Positions 48,002 through 57,706 of a DNA stretch of 64,000 bases are shown piece by piece. The notes under the pieces are model-generated. The model was given only the letters and a program-made list of their open reading frames with translations. It searched no databases and was not told where the DNA came from. Location of the stretch: positions 150,537,819 to 150,601,818 of the forward strand of contig CP136064.1 in the NCBI GenBank assembly GCA_032622095.1, written 5' to 3'. The stretch's first letter is position 1; the number at the start of each line of letters is the position of its first letter. Origin of the DNA: Siphonodentalium dalli (lineage: Eukaryota > Mollusca > Scaphopoda > Gadilida > Siphonodentaliidae). Made by a program: the position numbers and the translations under genes.

Positions 48002-48681
48002 AGAGGTATAATAAGTAAGGCATCCTGTACCTGGTCTACTGTCAGCTTGTGCAGCACTCTTGGTATCAATCTGAAAGGTGGATAAGCATAAATTGAGTAT
48101 TTCTGCCAGGTCAGGCTAAAGGCATCAATATAAGAAGCTCGTGGATCTGGTTGCCAGGACACATAGTTCTCAAGTTGGTGATTGTTATATGTCGCAAAAA
48201 GATCAATATCTGGCATGAAAAAGGTATTTGCGATAACACGAAAAGCCTTGACGTTCAATTTCCATTCCCATGAGTCATTGAACTGTCGAGATAAACGATC
48301 AGGTTCAATATTAAATTTTCCTTGAATATGATAGCCTGAGAGCTCCAAATCACGGGTATATGCCCATTCCATTATGTCAATGGTTAATGCGTGTAACTTA
48401 GGCACTCGTCCGCCGACATTGGTAATATAGCTAATCGCTGTGGAATTATCAGATCTGATAACGATGTGTTGATCCAGAAACTGAGAACATAAAGACTTCA
48501 GACCATAGAAAATAGCTAGTAATTCCAAATAGTTAATGTTCTCATTTTGAAGGGAGGATGGCCATCGGCCGTTGGCCGATTGGTGATTACAACAGGCTCC
48601 CCATCCAAGGAGGCTGGAGTCTGTGTGTAAATCGACTGACTCCAGACCTTTGTGGATCAACTGACCATTATGTTTGTCCAT
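47671..48681 (-). CDS. RNase H and methyltransferase-like region (DIRS)
   Basis: A 336-codon frame in the same phase as the RT and separated from it only by a TAA at 48760-48762. True translation in the intact parent would therefore be one polypeptide. The start given is simply the first ATG after the stop. RNase H residues: Asp21 (LHTDSS), Glu53 (YLELLA), Asp78 (RSDNST) and Asp128 (EPDRLSR). The following part (residues 155-240) has DLFAT, then DAFSLTW, YAYPPFRLI and LWPSQPW. This matches the Dam-like N6-adenine methyltransferase region described in DIRS elements, with YPPF in place of the DPPY catalytic motif. Whether it methylates is not shown. The 3' end overlaps the recombinase gene. Confidence 0.85.
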   Translation of the reverse strand: MDKHNGQLIHKGLESVDLHTDSSLLGWGACCNHQSANGRWPSSLQNENINYLELLAIFYGLKSLCSQFLDQHIVIRSDNSTAISYITNVGGRVPKLHALTIDIMEWAYTRDLELSGYHIQGKFNIEPDRLSRQFNDSWEWKLNVKAFRVIANTFFMPDIDLFATYNNHQLENYVSWQPDPRASYIDAFSLTWQKYSIYAYPPFRLIPRVLHKLTVDQVQDALLIIPLWPSQPWFPYLIDMLIDFPIRFPIMTNLLNLPHTNSHHPLLRTLNLTAVHVSSNISKIRAFHQKLPNVSSNHGDEALINSMTSPGENGFCGVTNGKSIFFRQLSSTWRLI

Positions 48682-48759
48682 ATTGTTCAGCCACCACTGA
48701 ATTTCTACTCGGCTTTCAGCTGAGAGCGCACAATATGCATCAAAGTTATTACTGTTTTT

Positions 48760-49728
48760 TTATAAAGAAGTCATTTTATCATGGTCTAGAGCTCTGTAAT
48801 AAAGTTTACCAAGACAAATAGCTCTGCAAGATGACACATAAAGCCCAATAAGATGAGCAAGATCTCTGAGTTTGACATACTCAAGAGAAAGTAATTGAAT
48901 GGAAACTGCTCGTATTTTAGCTAGTTTACTTTCTGGCAGAAAAACCTTATATTTAACCGAATCAATAATGAAGCCAACGTAAGTTATGGTCTGAGTCGGC
49001 TGGCAGATTGATTTGCCCCAATTTATTAAAAATCCTAGAGATTGCAACACGTCGGTTATATATTCTGTTTGCTCGTGGCAGATCGAGTAGTCTGCATTTG
49101 CAACTAATGAATCATCAATATAAAACCAGCACTTAATTCCACGCAAACGGAAGTGTGCATAAATTGGTTTCATTAATTTGGTAAATAATCGGGGCCCCAA
49201 GGCCAACCCGAAAGGTAAACATGTAAAAGAATATAAAGTATTGCGCCATGCAAACTTCAGATAACGTTGTGATCGTGGATCAATGTAAACCGAAAAATAA
49301 GCATCCGCCAGATCAAGAGATGTAAAAAAGACATTACGATTAATTGATTCTAAAACAATTTGTAAAGTCTCTTGCTTAAAGTGTTCATAAGTCACAAATT
49401 CATTTAGTCGTCTTAGGTTTATCACAGGTCTATAACCACCTGTTTTCTTAGGAGTCAAAAATATATTAGAAATGAATTCAGGCACTTCGTGCACTGAAGG
49501 TTGAATAGCCCCTTTTATCAGAAGGGCATTTATCTCAGCATCAATTAGAGACATATCATCCAGGCTAAAGTTAATTGGTTTGGGAAAGAACGTTTGTATT
49601 GGTTCTGAATCAAAGTCAATATGATATCCCTGAATAGCATTCAGGATCCACGGATCCGAAGTAAACTTATACCAACTTGTAACAAAGTTTCGCAAACGGC
49701 CAGCTGGTTGATTAATATCACTCACCAT
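48760..49728 (-). CDS. reverse transcriptase (DIRS)
   Basis: A 322-residue frame. RT blocks are in order: LIKGAIQPSVHEVPEFISN (fingers), GGYRPVINLRRLNEFV, the first catalytic aspartate in SLDLADAYFSV (about residue 139), LPFGLALGPRLFTKLM, and the catalytic pair in FYIDDSL (residues 203-206). The thumb (LGFLINWGKS, TYVGFIID) follows. All catalytic aspartates are present. The ATG overlaps the gag stop by one base (TAATG on the minus strand), suggesting termination-reinitiation or a shared mRNA. It terminates at a TAA just before RNase H, in frame with it. This is either a single inactivating mutation or, less likely, a readthrough site. Confidence 0.9.
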   Translation of the reverse strand: MVSDINQPAGRLRNFVTSWYKFTSDPWILNAIQGYHIDFDSEPIQTFFPKPINFSLDDMSLIDAEINALLIKGAIQPSVHEVPEFISNIFLTPKKTGGYRPVINLRRLNEFVTYEHFKQETLQIVLESINRNVFFTSLDLADAYFSVYIDPRSQRYLKFAWRNTLYSFTCLPFGLALGPRLFTKLMKPIYAHFRLRGIKCWFYIDDSLVANADYSICHEQTEYITDVLQSLGFLINWGKSICQPTQTITYVGFIIDSVKYKVFLPESKLAKIRAVSIQLLSLEYVKLRDLAHLIGLYVSSCRAICLGKLYYRALDHDKMTSL

Positions 49729-51224
49729 TAATAAGGGCGGTTCTGTCGATAGCCGCGACGCAGCCCTCTGCCCCGTGGGCGCCTGAACGACCCCCGACCT
49801 CTGTTGGATGACGGGGGTTGGAATCCCTCCTGTCCGTGGCCTAAAAAAGGGTGGTCATCAGTGTACGGTCCCTTGTGGCTGTACGGACGCTTGAAGTTGA
49901 ATCTCTTTCCCGATCCATGTGGAGCGATGCCAATCTTGGAGGTTTCATTGATGTCTTTGATTTGTTGTTTGACATCACCAAAGAGATACTCAGTACATGG
50001 ATTTTCATAACGAAAAAGAGGCTGAAACTTTTCATCCAAACATGGTTTTAAGAACATGCGTCTTTTCATGGAAAGTTGAAATTGCGCATTACCAATTAGC
50101 GTCATGGTGTCAACCAATAATCCCTTCATGTTGGTGACATCCTCAGAAGTAAGCTCCTTCTTCCGCAGGGTATCAGCTACTTTCAACACCGGCACTATAC
50201 CGGTAGCCAACTGTCTTTGAAGACTCTGGTATTGCATATCCCGCGTGCGGAAGTGGTTGCTCTGAATGGTTCGCCACACTTCCTCATTTACTTTGGGGCT
50301 GGTGGTTAAAGCACAGTTGGCAGGAATGGGATACTTTTCCTTTAACTGATCTATCTTAGTTTTCTCGAATTTTTGCGTAAACATTTTGTTGCAAAAGCTA
50401 CCCAATCTGGGATTCACATCCGGACCAAATTTCACTGGTTCGAATTCCGGGTAGTCGTATCCATCATTGAGATTGTTATCCGTATCCGACAGATCTTCTC
50501 CGAACGCTTCCACGACCAAATCCGTATCGGAAACCTGTTCGGGGTCATCCTGCACATATTCGGAGTTATTGACATTCGACTGGGTGTGACTCGGTGTGAC
50601 CACATATGACTCTAAACCATCATCTATGTCTTCCAAATATTGTGCCGCAGATCTATTATGAAATGCACCCACAGAAGAAAATTCAGGAAGTGGATCTGAG
50701 ACCCGGCGGCGTGTAATCCGAAATCCGGAGTCGGAACGTCGTTGTGGCGTTTTTGTACCTTGAATACATGTCATGTTGGCGTTACGAACTGAGACCGAAG
50801 CCTCAATTTTATCTATTCCCAAGGCCATTTTTAGTTTCTTGACCTCAGTGGCCGACATGTTTGACAAGTTGTTGACCGAAATATTATCGTCCGGTGCCAG
50901 AACGGTGCTCGCTGACCGTTTTGTAGTTTTAGAGTTACGCCTCTTAGGTGGGGCGACAGATTTTGGTGCAGGGACCGTAACTACCGATTTCAATCTTTTC
51001 TTCTTCGGCGATTTCTTGCCAACTTTGTCGGGCAATGCAGATTTATCCGGTACCAGACGACCCATGGTGTCATAACCATCGAAACTAACATCGTCGGTGT
51101 CCGAAATGCCCACTTGAATAAAGTCTGAGACCTCGTCGTCGGACAGTTGTTCAGCAGCTAATGTTAAATGTTCTGATGTCATATTAGAACTTATAGAAGC
51201 GTTTGAGCTTCCGATATTGAACAT
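49728..51224 (-). CDS. gag-like protein (DIRS ORF1)
   Basis: A 498-residue frame starting inside the first of three GAAGC/GCTTC hairpin motifs. The N-terminus is acidic and serine-rich (LSDDEVSDFIQVGISDTDD). A basic KKSPKKKRLK stretch near residue 75 could act as a nuclear localisation signal. The middle has a second acidic stretch (SDTDLVVEAFGEDLSDTD). The conserved-looking part (residues 285-420) holds LGSFCNKMFTQKFEKTKI and a predicted helical segment. The C-terminus is an RG-rich nucleic-acid-binding tail (GRGSFRRPRGRGLRRGYR). No zinc knuckle is present, as is usual for DIRS ORF1. The stop overlaps the RT start. Confidence 0.85.
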   Translation of the reverse strand: MFNIGSSNASISSNMTSEHLTLAAEQLSDDEVSDFIQVGISDTDDVSFDGYDTMGRLVPDKSALPDKVGKKSPKKKRLKSVVTVPAPKSVAPPKRRNSKTTKRSASTVLAPDDNISVNNLSNMSATEVKKLKMALGIDKIEASVSVRNANMTCIQGTKTPQRRSDSGFRITRRRVSDPLPEFSSVGAFHNRSAAQYLEDIDDGLESYVVTPSHTQSNVNNSEYVQDDPEQVSDTDLVVEAFGEDLSDTDNNLNDGYDYPEFEPVKFGPDVNPRLGSFCNKMFTQKFEKTKIDQLKEKYPIPANCALTTSPKVNEEVWRTIQSNHFRTRDMQYQSLQRQLATGIVPVLKVADTLRKKELTSEDVTNMKGLLVDTMTLIGNAQFQLSMKRRMFLKPCLDEKFQPLFRYENPCTEYLFGDVKQQIKDINETSKIGIAPHGSGKRFNFKRPYSHKGPYTDDHPFLGHGQEGFQPPSSNRGRGSFRRPRGRGLRRGYRQNRPY

Positions 51225-51315
51225 TTTTTGTTAAAGCCTTTGAGCTTCCAATGAATTGATAAAATAAATAAAGCGATAGTGTTTTGTTACGAAGCGTTAG
51301 AGCTTCCAAGCCTCC
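51191..51315 (-). promoter_or_regulatory. three GAAGC...GCTTC hairpin repeats in the DIRS leader
   Basis: Three imperfect copies of a 16-bp inverted motif: GAAGCGTTTGAGCTTCC (51195), AAGCCTTTGAGCTTCC (51234) and GAAGCGTTAGAGCTTCC (51292). They sit across the gag start and upstream leader. They could be a regulatory or packaging signal; function unknown. Confidence 0.5.
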
Positions 51316-51381
51316 CGTATAAATGTAATACGGTCGCGTAAGAGCTGTCGAGGCTGATGAGCCGAGACTCAATTGATAAAA

Positions 51382-51545
51382 GGCACGGTGCGTGGTCAGC
51401 CCAGTGGTTTTGTTGTATCAGTGTGTGACGTCACACTGAATAGTCCGTGCACTATAGGTATTGGATGGCTGGGCCTGACCTAGTTTTCGCCTGCTTTCAA
51501 TTGAGCCAATTGCCTGAACTCAATAACAATGCATCTTTTCATCCC
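51382..51545 (-). repeat. right inverted terminal repeat (DIRS)
   Basis: Begins GGCACGGTGCGTGGTCAGCC and ends CATCTTTTCATCCC. Complement of 46335-46498. The transcription start of the element is expected here or just inside. Confidence 0.93.
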
Positions 51546-51575
51546 GACACTGGGAATGAAAATATGGTACAAAAT
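51546..51575. repeat. right terminal extension of the DIRS element
   Basis: GACACTGGGAATGAAAATAT then GGTACAAAAT. Its complement forms the second part of the internal complementary region. Confidence 0.85.
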
Positions 51576-52605
51576 TTATTAAATCCGACAGCAATAAACC
51601 GAATTATTTTTGTTTTACCACATTACGATAAATTAAAATGAAACGCTCTTTATTGCCACACGACTAAGGGCATCTGGAAATTTGAATGTTTTCGAGATGA
51701 TAATTGTCTAATTACTTTGAAAGTCTTCGCATATATATGTAATCTTTATATGAATATATAATATATAATATAACATGGACTATTCCGGTAACGAAAATAA
51801 AAAGATAAACACGAGCACGTGTTTATATAGATAACTGCGCTCAAAACCGAAATAATATACGATAATTTATTAATACATCGTGGTAGAATATACTTATTAA
51901 TATACCAAAGTCTTCATCTGTGATTTCTTTTACGAGAACAGTTGTAGATTAGGTCCTATGTAATACACAGGCATGGCTTTATAATAACAACACATCGCGA
52001 TACATATAATAGTAACATGATATTAAAAAACGTTCAATTACGGGAACTGCGATGTATTTCGGCGAAGTTTGAGTTACCACGTGATCGATCATGTGCTGTG
52101 CTTCTGTTTACATGTGACAATCATGTGATCGAACCGATGATCACGTGACTTCGTCTACATCACAAAATCTTCGGCTAACTTCGGTATTTTTTTTAATCAT
52201 TATAAAAATAATGATTGGCGGCCGAATATTAGATTATATGCGCCCAATGGACATTTTATATATATATTATCGGTATATTGAAAGAAAATACCTTCCTTTA
52301 AGAATCGACGAGAATCACTAAATCGATTCTCGTAATGATTCTCGCAAAACATTTCAATTTTCAGTGATTTACTACTATTAAGCTTGATTCAGCATTTGAT
52401 TCTCGCAAAATTACATATATTTTAAGCCCTGCTCATAAGTAGTTCCCCTTATGAAGGCTTATGACCATTTGTTGAACTTAATATCTGAACATTTCCCACC
52501 AATGAATATGAATCCTTCTGCACTTTTATTATCTTTTCATCTGTCTGTCATCTGCATTATTATTCTCCAAATGATTATAGACCATTCCAATGTATACTTT
52601 TATTA
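51576..52605. other. no gene recognised
   Basis: AT-rich. A copy of the AGTAGTTCCCCTTATG...TTGAACTTAATATCTGAAC repeat lies at 52437-52520, and repeated GATTCTCG words at 52310-52410. No gene. Confidence 0.5.
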
Positions 52606-53413
52606 GCTCACCTGAGACGAAGTCTTCGATGGAGCTATAGTCATCACTCCTTGTCCGTCGTCCGTCCATCCGTCCATCCATCCATCCGTTCGTCCATCCG
52701 TCCGTCCATCAACAATTCTTTGAATATCTTCTCCTCTGAAACTGTAAGACCGAATTGGTTCATTTTTGGTGTGGATGTTCCCTAGGTGACTCTCATTCAA
52801 ATGAGGTCACTGGGTCAAATAGTTGCCAAGCCAGGGCCATAACTCTGTAATTCTTACGACTTCTTCTCAAATTTCATTTGGCCGAATGGGTTCATATTTT
52901 GTACAAAGGGTCCTTGGGGGACTGTTATTCAGATTTGTTCAAATGAGGTCACTGGGTTAAATGTGGGCGGTCAAAAAATGATACAATAATACCCGAAAAA
53001 ATGTTTTTGGTCAAATTCAGATTTTTGGAATTTTCACCATACTCAAATTAACAAACAAAAAATTAATTTTTTAATCATTTTATAAAATTTGAAAAAAAGT
53101 GACACCATTATAACATCTGCAGAGTTATGAAACTTTAATCTTTAATCTTCTGAAATTACAGAAATATTCCATTACCCATCCCCCCCCCCCCACATGGCCC
53201 AGACCCACCCCCACCCAGCAGTGGCCTGCACCCAACCAACATCCCTTCCAACGGATATCATTTCCAGCTTTAATACCTGTTCTATTAAAGTTGCAGATAT
53301 CTCTTTGTGGATAAACAGAGAGAAACACAAGTCATTAATCTAGATTAGAATAATATGTCACGGACAGCTTGTATAAACATACTGCTAGCAATTTTAAACA
53401 AACTGCCTGAATT

Positions 53414-53525
53414 TAGTGTGTCTGACATTTGCAGAATGAGGTTCCCAGAGGGTGAATTTGTTGATGCTAGCCCCACACAGTGGGCTAGCATCACCAAATT
53501 CACCATATGGAGACCTCATTTTGCT
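53414..53525. repeat. foldback MITE, family 1
   Basis: GTGTCTGACATTTGCAGAAT then GAGGTTCCCAGAGGGTGAA is mirrored around GCTAGCCCCACACAGTGGGC. Same family as 884-1030. Confidence 0.8.
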
Positions 53526-53704
53526 TAGGCCTCATCTTCTGGGAAGTATCTATAGTATGTTTTTAGTTACATTTCCCTTCTAGGAAGTTTCTATATCCCC
53601 TAATTTGCAGAAGATAAAATTCATAATTGAGGTGCCCAATGGGTGAACATCAACTTCCAACTTCAATCTTATCCTAGGTCTGCCATAGCAGTTGAGGGCC
53701 TAAT

Positions 53705-53803
53705 AGCAGAATGAGGTCCCCAGAGGGTGAATTTAGTGATGCTAGCCCACTGGGGGACCTCATTCTGCAAATGACAGACACACTATCACACTATTTCAAG
53801 GCT
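53705..53803. repeat. foldback MITE, family 1, partly truncated
   Basis: AGCAGAATGAGGTCCCCAGA to GGGACCTCATTCTGC, then the outer CAAATGACAGACACACT and TTTCAAGGCTT on the right only. The left outer arm is missing. Confidence 0.75.
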
Positions 53804-54450
53804 TGATTGTACAATACATTGTGTTGCTTGAGGCCAGACACATACAATGTAGGAATAGCACACGATTTGCAGGCTGCTTCTTTGGTGATTGTGATTCAGA
53901 TTTGTTCAATCAGGGTCACCAGGTCAAGTAGGTGCAAGGCCAGCTACATTACTCTTTCTCTCCATAGTAATTCATGATGTGTCTTCTATGCAAGAATCAA
54001 ATGGCCTATTTTGCTTATATTTGGTATGAAATTACCTTGGGTGACAGCTTTGTGAAAATGGGATCACAAAGTCAAATAAGGGCAGATCCACTATTTCACT
54101 ACATAGTAATTCTTAAAATATGTTTGCAAGAACTAGTTGGCTTATTTAGCATGGAATGTTCTTCCATGACTGCAATTCAGATTTTTTTAAATGGGGTCAC
54201 CTGGTCAAATAGGGGCCAAACGAAGCACAGTTTCCCTCTTAATATGCTCCTTCACAACTTAATCACAAGGACCATCAGGTCTATTTTACTGATATTTATC
54301 ATATGTATGAAGGGTTCTTTTGTGTCTGGGATTCAAATTTATTCAGATGGGGTCACCAGGTTAAATAGGTGGGACCAGGGACATAACTATATGTATGGAG
54401 CAATCAGGAGGATCCTTTAGTGACTGAGATTCAGATTTGTTAAAATGAGG

Positions 54451-55200
54451 TCAACCTGTCAAGAAATGGCGGGGCTATGGGGAGTTAACACTTCTGTGTC
54501 TAATTAAATCATTGAAATACCAAATTCATTAAAACATCTACCTTGGAACCACCTGACTGATTAATCTGACATACATGTATTGTGTTTTGGGTCCATGGAT
54601 AATTGGGCTTCAGACATGTCTAAATGGTTTTAGAAAAAGGCGCTTGTGAGATTGAAAATTTCCAACAATTGAGAAAGTTTGAGGTGTCAGTTGTGAAATT
54701 CCAACCTAAGACTTGGGAGTCTGTAGCCCGGTCGGGAGGGGACTTGTTGAACTGGAGGAGGGGGGGGGGTGATCAGTATTGTACATTTGGTAAATTCAAG
54801 GTGGATTTTCACCAATCTATATATACGTGAAGTGTCTCTAGCCACATATCCTGTTTAGAGCTATTTCTTTTAAAGTGATTATGAAAAGTTCTGACTGTTG
54901 TCTCCAGAGTCCCAGTCTTATCAGTCTTTGCAGTCTGGTGAGCGACCCACAGTCATTGACTGTCTTGTATAACTGAATGGGAGAATCTATTTAGTATAGA
55001 CAGGGTTAAGTGAATAGGAATCCTATTGGTGAAACCTGGATTTGATTTAAAGGGATGAATCACAGCTTGCCCACATGGGTGAAACAAAGTCTTGTGCATG
55101 TATATTGTTCAATTAATTATGACACCTAGAACTTTTACTAGTCAGTGGGTGGTCTTCTCTGTCATATACCTAATGTGGTACTAGTCTGTTGTTTCTAGCG
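54451..55200. other. no gene recognised
   Basis: Non-coding with a 9-G run near 54768. Nothing recognised. Confidence 0.5.
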
Positions 55201-56025
55201 TAGGGTCGACCTGCGAATATTCGATATTCGATTCGATATTCGATTCGAAAGTCAAATTCGATTCGAATTCGATTCTAAATTTCCAAACTCCAAGCTGTTT
55301 ACGGACAAGTTCACACGTCGATCTTCGCTGTTTCTGTGCCATATAATTCCCGAAAATTATGAATATATGCACCTTATAATTCTTATTGTACATCGCGAAT
55401 GTTCGCATGTTATTAAATATAAGTAGAGCCAGTAATTAGCCACTATAGGACGACTAAATACATCTGAATTCTAGCTTTGAACATGGTAGCCAAAAGCACA
55501 GAGATCGCCGATGGACCGACGACACGCGCAAATTATAATAGCGATGAGATGCTTAAAAGCATTGTCCAGATTGGTCATTACTCGAGTTACCATGGATATC
55601 TCGATCCAGTTTTGTGGTGTAATTCTACTTTTTCAAATTGTACAACAAAAACAGTTTATTCAGATCGCCGTACGCGACTTTTCCCGTTTTGTCTAAAACC
55701 GTGCACACGAGGTACCAATGGAGTACACTGCTAACCCCTTTTCTAGTGATTCGTCTTTTTAACGAAGTATGAATGCAAATGGATATTGGCCAGATGATTT
55801 TATGCATGGTATGTTGATATATGTTACGACCAAATGAAGTTACTTAATAAGTGTATTTAACAATAAAATAAATGTAACTTTCCCATCCTCCGCATTCGTC
55901 GTGGTCGACATTCGTTCTGTAATATCGCCGAGAATGTAAACAACACGTGCTCCCGGCGTCGAAGAGTGTGTGTGGCGGTGTTTTCTTTTGAAGTTGATTT
56001 TCAGTTTCGGAGCGTTCCTTGAAAC

Positions 56026-56286
56026 TTGACAATTTGTCGTCCGTTATTCATGTTTATTTTAAACATGATAAAAGCTACATGTAGTGCAGAAACTTACACG
56101 TGTGATGAATGCAACGTGGTATATAAATCGCAAGCGTCTGGGACAACAAGACATCTAATCATCCAACACTACATAAACAGGCTACCCTGCGACTGTTGTT
56201 GCATTTTCAAGTTTATAAAAACGGGTGTTTCCGAGTGCCGATTTGCAATTGTGCATGTACATGCAAACTCTACAAATTGCGCATGA
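56026..56286 (+). pseudogene. BED zinc-finger remnant of hAT transposase
   Basis: An 86-codon frame containing YTCDECNVVYKSQASGTTRH followed by LIIQH: C-x2-C then H-x4-H (residues 26, 29, 43, 48), the spacing of a BED-type finger that binds transposon ends. The rest of the transposase is not seen. The true start is unknown, as the first ATG lies in unrelated sequence. Confidence 0.65.
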
Positions 56287-56434
56287 TTTTAATTCCGATA
56301 ATCCGTTTAGTGGTTATATATCTAATCGTCGTTATGACCGCATGGACGTTTTAATCTGTTTTGTTTTCTCTCAACAATTCTCAATTGAAGTTAATAGTAT
56401 CGGGAACGACGGTTGATCGCCACACAAGTTATAA

Positions 56435-56489
56435 ATGAACTTCCATGAAATTCCATTATAAGTCATAATGGAATTTCATGGAAGTTCAT
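56435..56489. repeat. perfect 25-bp hairpin inside the hAT
   Basis: ATGAACTTCCATGAAATTCC (extending to 56459) is exactly mirrored to 56489 around a 5-nt loop AAGTC. Confidence 0.9.
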
Positions 56490-56658
56490 AGAACGTTTCT
56501 CAAATCGTCTAATCATTGACATTAAAAGCCTAATTGAGAATGCAACACACAGGTATGATTCGATTCGATATTCGATTTGATATTCGATTCGATTACGTAG
56601 ACTCGATTCAATATTCGATTCGATCAAAATCTCCAATTCGCAGGGCCCTATTCTAGTG

Positions 56659-57240
56659 GCTATGACATTTAGTTATTTAATTCTCATGTTATCCTGATTC
56701 ATAACCATTCACAATTATAATTCAATACATATATCCCTTACATAAATTACAACAACTAATTAATAACTAGGGAATTATTTGAGTTCTTCCATTCCAGTAG
56801 GACAAACTCTGCATAAATATATGGTTCATTGAGTTCAACCCACGTGTATGGTTACAATCACTGAATATCGATACCTGTCTGGCCTATTGTTCGATCTCCC
56901 CCACTTATTGGTTTAATGATCATTCACTGTGATTAGGGTGCCAATTTTCATTATGCTGTTTTGATGTCAGTTATTTTTTGTGGAATTTAGGTGGGACTCA
57001 TGCCAGGCAGGTGCATATATACCTATTCTGCCAGCTGATTCTGCTGTGTCTACAAATCATGATTAAAAGCCGTCATGATTTCTGGGTGCTATTTAATTCT
57101 ATGCTTTTTTGAAGTACCTTTCTACAATCTAGACTTTTGTATTAAAATGCCTATTTCATTGCATGTATTCGATAGAATTTTTTAGATTAAGTGGTGTGTA
57201 TTCTATATATATGAACCTCAAGTAGGTCTTTGATAGAGCT
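56659..57240. other. no gene recognised
   Basis: AT-rich non-coding sequence. Confidence 0.5.
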
Positions 57241-57706
57241 TGTAATTTAATGAGCACTTAAAGGGCCATACAGTCTTTGAGATTAAATTTCACAGTACAG
57301 AATGTCCACATCTGAGTATAAAATAAATCTTAACAATATTTTGTTATAGATATCAGATTTTTTTGGTCCTATTGTTTAGCGAGGTCGGTTCGTGGGCGGT
57401 AGGGCATCTACAAATGGAGATAGCAAAATAACTTGAACAGATATCAATTAATTTTATTGATATTTGATGTATCAGACTTTCTCAAAAATGTCTTGATTGA
57501 GATTGAAAACCGGCCAGGTCCACCTACTTTGGGCAGAGTTATGGTCCTTAATTAGTTAATTTTTGTGAATTGTTATCACGACAGCATGATAACTTGAACA
57601 AATATTAACTGATTCTTTTTTATATTTGGTATATGAGACTTGCTCAACAATGTCTTAATTTAGTTGGAAACTGGCCAGGTCCGCCAGGGCAGAGAAATAT
57701 GGCCGT
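57241..57706 (+). repeat. ~160-bp satellite monomers, left part of an interrupted array
   Basis: Units share CTGGCCAGGTCC, GCAGAGTTATGG, TTAATTAGTTAATTTT and ATGATAACTTGAACA; spacing 57512 to 57673 is 161 bp. The array resumes at 62951 after the nested insertion, with the next GGCCAGGTCCG at 63074 (157 bp when the insertion is subtracted). Confidence 0.75.

Larger units (their letters stand above)
46257..51575 (-). mobile_element. DIRS-type tyrosine-recombinase retrotransposon, structurally complete
   Basis: A 5.3-kb element on the minus strand. It has a gag-like ORF, an RT ORF, RNase H with a methyltransferase-like region, and an overlapping tyrosine recombinase ORF. It is bounded by split inverted terminal repeats (51382-51545 and 46335-46498, 164 bp each, one mismatch seen). 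Unique extensions reach AAT at both edges (46257-46259 and 51573-51575). An internal complementary region (46603-46735) joins the complements of both outer edges. This is the diagnostic DIRS arrangement that templates circular-intermediate formation. The only obvious coding lesion is one in-frame stop between RT and RNase H. There is no target duplication, as expected for tyrosine-recombinase integration. Confidence 0.92.
52606..54450 (+). repeat. TAGCTCACCTGAG repeat with ~130-160-bp tandem units
   Basis: It opens with TAGCTCACCTGAGACGAAG and a GTCCGTCCATCC microsatellite. About six diverged units containing CAGATTTGTTCAAATGAGG, TCACTGGGTCAAATAG and GCCAGGGACATAAC follow. A poly-C run at about 53180-53190 and two foldback MITEs interrupt it. 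A further copy of the unit is at 32100-32190. The frames here are by-products of the repeat. Confidence 0.65.
55201..56650. mobile_element. hAT transposon, degraded
   Basis: The left end TAGGGTCGACCTGCGAAT and right end ATTCGCAGGGCCCTA are inverted repeats with a 2-nt gap. They are flanked by TTCTAGCG (55193-55200) and TTCTAGTG (56651-56658), an 8-bp target duplication with one change. Subterminal ATATTCGATTCGA words repeat at both ends. A BED-finger remnant inside supports the hAT assignment. The catalytic RNase-H-like domain and dimerisation domain are absent, so the copy is internally deleted. Confidence 0.8.
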
